Assembly: GCA_947184155.2 (NCBI GenBank)
Contig: CAMXCT020002645.1
Location: forward strand, 27,594-91,593
From: Cladocopium goreaui
Taxonomy: Eukaryota; Sar; Dinophyceae; Suessiales; Symbiodiniaceae
DNA: 64,000 bases
Direction: 5' to 3'
The translations under genes were made by a program, and so were the position numbers. The notes below the pieces were generated by a model that was not told the DNA's origin, did no database searches, and worked only from the letters and a program-made list of their open reading frames with translations. Shown piece after piece: positions 14,801 to 26,800 of this stretch (within the stretch, counting starts at the first letter, position 1; each line of letters begins with the position of its first letter).

Positions 14801-17800
14801 CTTAATCACAATGGTTGAATACTTTTAGACTTGTCTCTTGCCAGATAAACCATTGCTTTTTTTACTGCCCCCAATGGGCCTCCAGTCAGGATAACCCCAT
14901 TTTGGACACCCCATAATCATACAGTGTAATTTGAATATAGCATGGGTTAAACAGCTCCTCAATTTAAATATTCCCATAACAATATATTCCAAGTATCACA
15001 CCACGGGTGAGCCCATGGGATTCCACACATCATTGCCTGCTCTCTGGACCTGCTCGCTGGGTTGAATGGATTGGGAATTGAACAGGATTTCTTCAGGGTC
15101 CCCTAGATATGAATTGAATTCAAATCCCACGAGTTATGGTTATAATTGGGGTGGGATTTGGATCAGCAGTAGCCTCTGCCATACCTCTGCCAGGACCGCA
15201 CAGAAATACACAAAAATTAAAAAACCAGGAAAGTCTGACAGGCGCTGATAAGGAAATCAGTGCATAACGGATAGGGTCTGGCAGGCCCTATCCCCTGTGC
15301 GTTCGGTAGCGCTCTGGAGTGCACCCAGCCTATCACCACCATTGTACGAACCATGGATTTTGGAGTGCATAGGCTCTATACGTAATTTTTGCCCTATGAT
15401 GTTAAGGAAGTGCAGGAGAGGCTGGGCACTCTCGGTAGCGCTCTGGAGTGCACAGGGGATAGGGCCTGCCAGACCCTATCCGTCATGCACTGATTTCCTT
15501 ATCAGCGCCTGTCGGACTTTCCTGGTTTTTTAATTTTTGTGTATTTCTGTGCGGTCCTGGCAGAGGTATGGCAGAGGCTACTGCTGATCCAAATCCCACC
15601 CCAATTACAACCATAACTTGTGGGATTTGAATTCAATTCATATCTAGGGGACCCTGAAGAAATCCTGTTCAATTCCCAATCCATTCAACCCAGCGAGCAG
15701 GTCCAGAGAGCAGGCAATGATGTGTGGAATCCCATGGGCTCACCCGTGGTGTGATACTTGGAATATATTGTTATGGGAATATTTAAATTGAGGAGCTGTT
15801 TAACCCATGCTATATTCAAATTACACTGTATGATTATGGGGTGTCCAAAATGGGGTTATCCTGACTGGAGGCCCATTGGCGGCAGTAAAAAAGCAATGGT
15901 TTATCGGGCAAGAGGCAAGTCTAAAGTATTCAACCATTGTGATTAGGGATTTCATGGGTGCTAGGTAAGTTGGTTGAATAATTCCAACCCCAATCCCAAG
16001 GCAGTTTTCTATCAGCAAGCCCCCACATGTGGTCGAACCAAGTGTCCAATGCCACTCCAATAAATTAGCACCAGGACTCTCTACTGGGCCAAAAAAATGT
16101 CAGGTGACTTTAAGCTCCATTTCCTCGCCATCTGATTCCCATTGATCGAGCATAACAGTATCGGAGCCCAGGGTGTCACAATGACAATCCCCGCAAAGGC
16201 ATCGCAAGGCACTAAGGTCTGGCCATAGTAGTTGACTAATTTGAGATTACGTAAATTCAATTAAAATTGCTAGTCATCCAATCCATCGAAACCAAATAGA
16301 AATAAATCTATCAAAAAGATATGCCATTGGCTTGGCCTAAGGGACTCTTCTAGCCAGGGCAAGATGAAGGGGAAACTGATGATGATGATGAGGAGGAGGA
16401 GGAAGAGGATAATGATGAGGATGGTGATGATGATGGTGATGGTGATGATGACGATGACGGTGATGATCATGATGGTGATGATGGTCATGATGATGGTGAT
16501 GATGATGATGATGGTGATGATGATGAGGAGGATGATGATGAGGATGCTGATGATGATGGTGATGATGATGGTGATGATCATGATGATGATGATGATGGTG
16601 GTCATCATGATGATGATGATGATGACTATGATGATGATGCTGATGATGGTGATGATGATGGTGATGATGATGGTGATGATAATGGTGATGATGATGATGA
16701 TGATGATGGTGATGGCGATGGTGATGATGATGATAATGATGACGTTGATGATGATGACGATGATGATGATGAGGAGGAGGAGGAGAAGGAGGAGGATCGC
16801 TGCAACCGCTGAGGCCCCGGCGGTGGCTCCAGAAGCCGCCGGGTGCCACAGCAGCGGCAGCCAGCGGCGGTGGCAGTCGGGGGTTATATTATTTCCCATA
16901 CTTATTTTTTAATTATACTATAATAGGTTTAAAATTTATGGGGTGATTCCACAATTGGTTGTGCTCATTAATTTATTAATGAATTTGCCAGGGCATTCAT
17001 TAATTTACCCTAATGGGCTATGTAGAGACAATGAACGGTTCATTTTCCTGATATTAAAACGTTATTCTTATAAAATTATAGCCTATAATATAGCCCTATG
17101 GAATTGCTAAGGGAAAATGAACCGTTTATTTTCCCATTCATAAAATCATCTTGAGTAAACTCATTAGGACCTCTGATCCTATTATTCTGAATTCTAAATG
17201 TCCTCATGCCAAGATATTACATAAGATATTTTCTCAATCCAGATTAATCATCATGACAAAGAGTACCGATGATATTACATAAGGATAAAATAAAGGTTAC
17301 CGATTTCATGCCTATGTTTTTTTTCAAATAATTACATTGCACTTTTTGCCTTCACTAACCTCACCCCAGCAACCGTTGGCAACCGTGCCTGATATGATAT
17401 CACAACCCGTGTGCGGGTCAACTCTGAGTTGCCGTTAACCCGGCTCCAACCCTGCTGTATCAAGGGTATGGGGTCAAAGTGCCAAAACATCATGGCAACT
17501 CTGAGTTGCCGTGTCATTCCGGGCCCTATAGATATCCTGCAGGATCGACTTGATTGGTTCTGAACATATTGGCAACCCCTAGGGAATGACATGGCAACTC
17601 TGAGTTGCCGTATCATTTTGGCACTTTGACCCCATACCCTCGATACAGCAGGGTTGGCTCCAACCCTGCTGTTTTAATAGATGCAAACCTAGGACCTAGG
17701 AATGACACGGCAACTCAGAGTTGCCCCGCACACGGGCCGTGATATCATGTCAGGCACGGTTGCCAACGGTTGTCCCAAATATCTCGGACCTACGGTTGCC

Positions 17801-20800
17801 CCAAATATCTCGGACCTACGGTTATCCCAAATATCTCGGACCTACGGTTGCCCCAAATATCTCGGACCGACGGCAACTCAGAGTTGCACCGCACACGGGT
17901 CGTGATATCATGTCAGGCACGGTTGCCAACGGTTGTCCCAATTTTCTCGGACCTACGGTTACCCCAAATATCTCGGACCTACGGTTGCCCCAAATATCTC
18001 GGACCTACGGCAACTCAGAGTTGCCCCGCACACGGGTCGTGATATCATCTCAGGCACGGTTGCCAACGGTTGCCCCAAATATCTCGGACCTACGGTTGCC
18101 CCAAATATCTCGGACCTACGGTTGCCCCAAATATCTCGGACCTACGGTTGCCCCAAATATCTCGGACCTACGGCAACTCAGAGTTGCCCCGCGCACGGGT
18201 CGCGATATCATCTCAGGCACGGTTGCCAACGGTTGTCCCAAATATTATCGGACCTACGGTTGTCCCAAATATCTCGGACCTACGGTTACCCTAATATCTC
18301 GGACCGACGGTTGCCCCAAATATCTGGGACCTACGGTTACCCCAAATATCTCGGACCTACGGTTGCCCCAAATATCTCAGACCTACGGTTGCCCCAAATA
18401 TCTCGGACCTACGGTTGCCCTAAATATCTCGGACCCACGGTTGCCCCAAATATCTCGGACCTACGGTTGCCCCAAATAATATCTCGGACCTACGGTTGCC
18501 CCAAATATCTCTGACCTACGGTTGCCCCAAATATCTCGGACCTACGGTTACCCCAAATATCTCGGACCTACGGCAACTCAGAGTTGCCCCGCACACGGGT
18601 CGTGATATCATGTCAGGCACGGTTGCCAACGGTTGTCCCAAATATCTCGGACCTACGGTTACCCCAAATATCTCGGACCTGCGGTTACCCCAAATATCTC
18701 GGACCTACGGTTGCCCCAAATATCTCGGACCTACGGTTGCCCCAAATATCTCGGACCTATACTGTTACCCTAAATATCTCGGACCTACGGTTGCCCCAAA
18801 TATCTCGGACCTACGGTTGCCCCAAATATCGCTGACCTACCGTTGCCNNNNNNNNNNNNNNNNNNNNNNNNNNNNNNNNNNNNNNNNNNNNNNNNNNNNN
18901 NNNNNNNNNNNNNNNNNNNNNNNNNNNNNNNNNNNNNNNNNNNNNNNTTTGGGGCAACCGTAGGTCCGAGATATTTGGGGCAACCGTAGGTCCGAGATAT
19001 TTGAGGCAACCGTAGGTCCGAGATATTTGGGGCAACCGTAGGTCCGAGATATTTGGGGTAACCGTAGGTCCGAGATATTTGGGACAACCGTTGGCAACCG
19101 TGCCTGACATGATATCACGACCCGTGTGCGGGGCAACTCTGAGTTGCCGTTGGTCCGGGATATTTGGGGCAACCGTAGGTCCGAGATATTTGGGGCAACC
19201 GTAGGTCCGAGATATTTGGGGCAACCGTAGGTCCGAGATATTTGGGGTAACCGTAGGTCCGAGATATTTGGGACAACCGTTGGCAACCGTGCCTGAGATG
19301 ATATCACGACCCGTGCGCGGGGCAACTCTGAGTTGCCGTAGGTCCGAGATATTTGGGGCAACCGTAGGTCCGAGATATTTGGGGTAATCCGTAGGTCCGA
19401 GCATATTTGGGCAACCGTAGGTCCGAGATATTTGGGAGCAAGCCATTAGGGTCCGAGATATTTGGGACAACCGTTGGCAACCGTGCCTGATATGATATCA
19501 CAACCCGTGTGCGGGTCAACTCTGAGTTGCCGTTAACCCGGCTCCAACCCTGCTGTATCGAGGGTATGGGGTCAAAGTGCCAAAACGACATGGCAACTCT
19601 GAGTTGCCGTGTCATTCCGGGCCCTATAGATATCCTGCAGGATCGACTTGATTGGTTCTGAACATATTGGTAACCCCTAGGGAATGACATGGCAACTCTG
19701 AGTTGCCGTATCATTTTGGCACTTTGACCCCATACCCTCGATACAGCAGGGTTGGCTCCAACCCTGCTGTTTTAATAGATGCAAACCCTAGGAATGACAC
19801 GGCAACTCTGAGTTGCCCCGCACACGGGTCGTGATATCATGTCAGGCACGGTTGCCAACGGTTGTCCCAAATATCTCGGACCTACGGTTATCCCAAATAT
19901 CCCGGACCTACGGTTACCCCAAATATCTCGGACATACGGTTGCTCCAAATATCTCGGACCGACGGCAACTCAGAGTTGCCCCGCACACGGGTCGTGATCT
20001 CATGTCAGGCACAGTTGCCAACGGTTGTCCCAAATATCTCGGACCTACGGTTACCCCAAATATCTCGGACCTACGGTTGCCCCAAATATCTCGGACCTAC
20101 GGCAACTCAGAGTTGCCCCGCGCACGGGTCGTGATATCATCTCAGGCACGGTTGCCAACGGTTGCCCCAAATATCTCGGACCTACGGTTGCCCCAAATAT
20201 CTCGGACCTACGGTTGCCCCAAATATCTCGGACCTACGGTTGCCCCAAATATCTCGGACCTACGGCAACTCAGAGTTGCCCCGCGCACGGGTCGCGATAT
20301 CATCTCAGGCACGGTTGCCAACGGTTGTCCCAAATATTATCGGACCTACGGTTGTCCCAAATATCTCGGACCTACGGTTACCCTAATATCTCGGACCGAC
20401 GGTTGCCCCAAATATCTGGGACCTACGGTTACCCCAAATATCTCGGACCTACGGTTGCCCCAAATATCTCAGACCTACGGTTGCCCCAAATATCTCGGAC
20501 CTACGGTTGCCCTAAATATCTCGGACCCACGGTTGCCCCAAATATCTCGGACCTACGGTTGCCCCAAATATCTCGGACCTACGGTTGCCCCAAATATCTC
20601 GGACCTACGGTTGCCCCAAATATCTCGGACCTACGGTTGCCCCAAATATCTCGGACCCCCAAATATCTCGGACCTACGGTTACCCCAAATATCTCGGACC
20701 TGCGGTTACCCCAAATATCTCGGACCTACGGTTGCCCCAAATATCTCGGACCTACGGTTGCCCCAAATATCTTGGACCTATACTGTTACCCTAAATATCT

Positions 20801-23800
20801 CGGACCTACGGTTGCCCCAAATATCTCGGACCTACGGTTGCCCCAAATATCGCGGACCTACGGTTGCCCCAAAAATTTCGGACTAACGGTTACCCCAAAT
20901 ATCTCGGACCTACCGTTGCCGGAAATATCTCGGACCTACGGTTGCCCCAAATATCTCGGACCTACGGTTGTCCCAAATATCTCGGACCTACGAATGCCCC
21001 AAATATCTTGGACCTACGGTTGCCCCAAATATCTCTGGACCTACGGTTGCCCCAAATATCTCGGACCTACGGTTGTCCCAAATATCTCGGACCTACAGTT
21101 ACCCCAAATATCTCGGACCTACGGTTGCCCCAAATATCTCGGACCTACGGTTGCCCCAAATATCTCAGACCTACAGTTGCCCCAAATATCTCGGACCTTC
21201 GGTTGCCCCAAATATCTCGGACCTACGGTTGCCCCAAATATCTCGGACCTACGGTTGCCCCAAATATCTCGGACCTACGGCTGTCCCAAATGATGTTTCG
21301 CGAATGAGCTAACGCTCAACCAAGTAATTACCAGTCAGCGGCCTTTAGATGAAGTGTGCTAGGTGTCACCTGACCTCATCAGTCTAAAATTTGACATCAT
21401 ATCAGACTCAAGGTGATCCCACTGAGGATGTCATCCATTCTGTTTGGATGTACTCAATAGACATATAACTTTTGTACGGGGCATGATGTGTTTACCACGG
21501 AAATTGCACAGGTCTACATATTAGGTCTGAATTCCGGCCCTTTCTGCGATGCTCCGAGTTCACCATGGGACTTGTTCATGTTGTCATGTTGTTGTTTTCA
21601 ATCAATATTCCTCATGTTGTACAACCACTGGTCTAAATGCCGTCCCTTTCTGTTCAAGCTATTACAATATCATCAGAGGTTTGAACAAGCATCGAGAGAG
21701 TCGAAGGTCACCAAAAAATATATATCCCAAAAAAGGGAAACTCACTTGGCTAAAAGATCTTTTTTCTGAATGTGAGTGTGGATTGGGCACAGGCTTCAGC
21801 TTATTCTTGGTTCAACAGCACTCCATGGTACCCCAGAGTCTGTCATGAGTTGTGAGCCTGGCCAAGTTCAGTTATTTTACGCCGCCCCTGCCTGTTGCCA
21901 CCGACCACTGGACCATTGACCAGCCGTTTTCATCCAATCACTGAGTGATTAGGATGAAAACCACTAGAAAGGGCCGGAATCCAGACCCATGGTTGGACAA
22001 CATGCGGAACCTATATATGGATAGAAATGCGACAACAACAGCAACAACAACGACAACGACAACGACAACAACAACAACAACAAGAACAAGAACAAGAACA
22101 AGAACAATAACAACAACAAGAACAAAAACAAGAACAAGAACAACAACAACAACCACAACAACAACAACAACAACGACAACGAGTCTACGCAACAAAAATG
22201 CCATCTTTGGCAAAACCTGATTAAGTCAGTCCTACACATTGGTGTTGGACCTGAAGAAAAATACATCCATAAAATGCCCCATGAAAATGGTGATAAATTT
22301 ATCTCAAAAAAAATGATTGCACATTTCATGAATCCCCAAGACATGTGAGACATGTTTGGGCTATCAAAAAATGCAAAGTAAGAATCAGCATGGTAACATG
22401 GATCTTAACAATGATTGCAAGTGTGAAAACCTCAACTGCAAGTGAAAAGCGTAACAAATGCTGGGGTACATTTTTTCACCCAAATCTGCAGGTCTGGGTG
22501 ATGGCCCCGAGCATCTAACTTTGACGGCCCCCACAAGATCCTGCATCGAGGAAGACCTGGGCGGGTGAGGGGAGCTGTGCATGCTGCATGGAATACTCGA
22601 TTTGTGATTATGTTGAATCGATTTCTTTGTCTCAACGTCAAAAAGCCCAGAATCAAAACCCAGAATCATGGCTTTGTAAGGGTGTGAACGAGCTGACTAG
22701 CTTTCTTTTGTATCCTGGTGCAACCCTCCGTTCATTTGAAAGATGCCCCAGACGATTTGATCCATCACTGCGGAGCTGTTAAATTTGCCTTCCCTCCCTG
22801 TATGACAAGTGATCGAACAAACATGCGATTTTTGAAACATATGTTCAACCAAGAATGCATAAACAGCCTTTGGATTCACTTACAAAGTGCATGACCAGTG
22901 TGTGAACAAACATGCTTTCGACTAAGTGACTATAAGTTCTTACACTGGGACTGACCACGCATGACCCATGCTCCACGAATGTCTCACACTGGATGTGTTG
23001 ACCGGCGGGGGGTCAAGCAGACTTGGTGCAGTGTCAAGCGCTGGAGCAAACACTGGAGCCTGAAAATTGGGACCCCAAAGCAAGAGTTGGATGTGTAGTC
23101 TGGGTGGGAGTGTGTAGCCTCCCTGTCCTGCTTAGTTCAAAATCGGAGAACATAGACTCTTGTTTTTGTTGCGTTGACCCTTACCTACATACATGTTGAG
23201 TTCAATCAGAGTCACAGTCGAACATGCAAAAGCTTCGCACTTGGATCAAACCATTCTTGGGCATAAACCCTCCCCATAAAGATGCCGAGCCCTAGGTACC
23301 GAAAATACTGAAGCAACATCATCTTAGCACATTAGTAGCTTTGTGGCTTTACAACTGCGGTAAATAAAACAACTTGTTTCTTGCGGAGAACGTTACATTG
23401 GCTTGAAGCATTACGTTCGAATTCGCCAAGTTTCTACCTTTAGTTTTCAAATGACAAACTTCATTGCAAAGAAACTTGTTGTTCAACAATTCTTAGATTC
23501 AAAACCAAGCGTCCACCATGGCAGGGTCCAGAATCCACAGCCGATTGAAACCTAAGAAACGGAAATGTCGGATCCTTAGTGCACCACGCCGGTACCCAAA
23601 CATGGGCGATGGCCCACTGCCGGAGGCCAAGCAGTGAGTTACTGGACCTGGGGGTCTCAACCATATGTTTCATGTTGTTTTAACTCATGACATTTGCCCA
23701 CTAGAGATGTCAAACTACCATTGGTTACCAAAAACAAAACCTGAGCTAAAACTATGTTTTTCATTCAAGGATGTTTTTTGGAAATACAAAAAAATCTTAA

Positions 23801-26800
23801 ATAAGAAATTCTAAGGCTGTTGCTTAAAACGTACTCTCTAAAACTGTTGTGAATGCTCAAGCTGTTGTTGCCAATGGACTTACAGTGAAAGATTGATGAA
23901 ATGCATATTATCAAATACATATATATATATATATATTTTATATACACATGGTGAGATGAATGGATGGACAATTGGAAGCATGGATGGATGGATGGATGAG
24001 TGGATGAACAAACAGTTTGATGGATGGATGAATGGATGGATGGACAGTTGGAAATGTGATTGGTAGATAAAGGAGTGGATGGTTGAATGACAAGGTGTGA
24101 CAGATGAAGGATGCATATGGGTGGTACCAATCTTAGCCCTTAGTCAAGTCTTGCAGTGCCGGAAGCCAGGCACTGAAAAAAAACGTCCTTAATCTGAGTC
24201 AAGTGCCGAAGGGCAGACACTTGCATAGTCTAAGAACCATACCAGGAACACATCAATAGATATATATATATATACAGTATATATGAGTATCTGTATATGT
24301 GAAAAAATGTATCAAAGGAACATATTTTTGTATATAGATAGATAGATGTATACAAAGAGAAATCCAAATATGTCAAACTATGAACTATTCCATAATCAAG
24401 TGCCGGAGGCCAGACACTTGTGTAGCCTAAGAACCATACCAGGAACACATAAATAGATAAATGAATATATATATATATATACACAGTATTTATTTATCAG
24501 TATCGGTATATGTGATTAAAACCACATGTCACATATATACGTATACACACATAACAAAGGATATATATATATATATTTATATTTGCTTTCAAGATAGATA
24601 ATGTCATAAAAAAGTCATTAGTCAAGTGCTGGAGACAAAACACTTGTGCAGTCTAAGAACCATACCGGTAAAAATAAATAAATCAACATATCTATATACA
24701 GTATAGATGAATATTTGATAGTATTTGTAAATGTGAATCAAAACACATACCACATATGTATATAGATAGATAGATAGATATGTCAAAATGTTAATTATTC
24801 GCTAGTCAAGTGCCGGAGACCAGATGCTTGTGTAGTCTAAGAAGCATACCTGGAATACAGAAAACGATCTATTTAAATACTGTATCTATGTGTATATGCA
24901 TCTGCGAATGAAAACACATATCACATATGTATATACAGATACATGTATGTCTACATCTATCAACACAGGGGCTCCTCAATGCAGGAACCGGGTTGCCGAG
25001 ATTCCAGGATCGATGGAGGTCTCCATCACCAGTTCGAAGTCGCCCAGCGATCATGTATATATATATATATACATGTCATTATATGTCCACCTTAGCCCTT
25101 AGTCAAATGCCGGAGGCCTCACACTTGCTGTGCCGGAAACCCAATGCCGGAATCCAGGCACAGGGTTTGTGTAGTCTAAGGGCCTTACATATATTTTCTA
25201 TATTTATGTATTCATGCATTTGTCAAAGTATGATTTGATCGTTTTCATACAATGACACTTTACAGTGCCTGATTGTCTTTACTGAACCCACGAATTTAGA
25301 TTTATGTACATATATCTGTATACTTAATTGCTGTCATCTTCGTCGCTACTTTGAACCACGTCATTGTCAAATTTAATTTTCTTTTCCCTAGAGACTACTA
25401 TACCACAGGACTGGAAGTTAGCAAACGGCATTGGGTTTCGATACTTCTGACCCGAAACATAGCATGACTTCGAAAGCCGGCTAAGACAAAATCGACTCAA
25501 AATCTATGAGCAACAACCGATTTTCACCATGTTGCTTTAAGAAGCGATTAGAAATCAATGAACCCCCATGGATTTTCAATATATTCCTTTCAGAATAAAT
25601 TAAAAAACAATGAATTTTCACAATTTTCCTTTAAACATCGATTGAAAATCAATGAAAACCATTGGACGAAGTTCAAATATACCCCGCTGAGACCCCCCAA
25701 GACCCCAACCCCCAACTGGAAATAACATAATCGCAACGAAATTTATCGGTTTCAGATTTTTGTTCTTTCCCTGGGACGTCGCCCCGAATTCAATATTTTC
25801 GAAGTGTGAGCAGTTAAGAAAAAATCTAAAATGAAATCTGAAAATCAGAAAAGGCAAAAAAAATGCGAGGGCTATCGCGGGGCCTCTTGGGCCATTGGGG
25901 CGGTTGAAAAAAAATGATACCATCTACCCTTACACCAATGGATTTTCACAATTTTCCTTTAAAAAATCAGTATTATCCTTTAAAAATCGATTAAGAATCA
26001 TTTGATGGATTTTCACTAGTTTCCTTTGAAAATCGATTTAAAATCAAAGAAACCAATGAATTTTCACAATCCCTATAAACATCGATTGAAAATCAATGAA
26101 AATCCCTATAAACATCGATTGAAAATCAATGAAAACCATTGGACGAAACCATTGAAATTGTGATATTATGTTTCCCCTCAAGTCCAATTTTTCGGTATAG
26201 ATCATTTTCGTGTCAACAACAATTCAAAACTTGTTGTTTTTTGGTTTAAAATCGATTTTTACATCAGTTCACTTCCACTTTATCATCCCAAACATCATCT
26301 ATATGCTAACAGTATCCACCTGAAAAACAATCACAATAAACAAACACAATCACCCAAACACTTTGCATTTATATACACATCATTGTCCAAACACTCTCCA
26401 CTTATATGCAAACATCATCATTCAAATGTATTCTCATGCTTCATCCACATCATCATCCCAAACATCGTCCAAAATACCACCCACTTAAAAGCAAACAGCA
26501 TCATCCAAACATAGTTCTTTCATGATGCAGAGTACACAGTTAGAATGAGGGACAATTACACTGTTATTTTCCAAAACGTCATTTCCATCGTTCGGTCCGG
26601 TGGCGTAGAAGGAGCCTGAGAAAGATCCATCATTATAATTGTAAGTTTTGAAACAGTATTCTTGCTCAATATATTATTTCACAAACAATAGTTTCAGTGA
26701 CTCAAAATGTGCGGTAACATTTCTTTCTGGTAATATTCAAAGCCGCTAGCAGTGATGAACATGGGTTTGCAGGGGGCGGGATTCAGTGGAAACTAACCTT

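Noticed and set aside
11338..16912. Open frames of poly-Val, poly-Leu, poly-His, poly-Ser and poly-Met
   Set aside because: Pure products of trinucleotide arrays. The array lengths differ between the inverted copies, so no frame is conserved.
17757..21290. CRISPR-like appearance of regularly spaced short repeats
   Set aside because: Units are head to tail without unique spacers, there are no cas genes, and the context is eukaryotic.
12497..21312. Very long open frames (up to about 420 codons) across the satellite blocks
   Set aside because: They follow from the stop-free 26-bp unit, occur in all three frames, change strand with block orientation and have no start or splice context.
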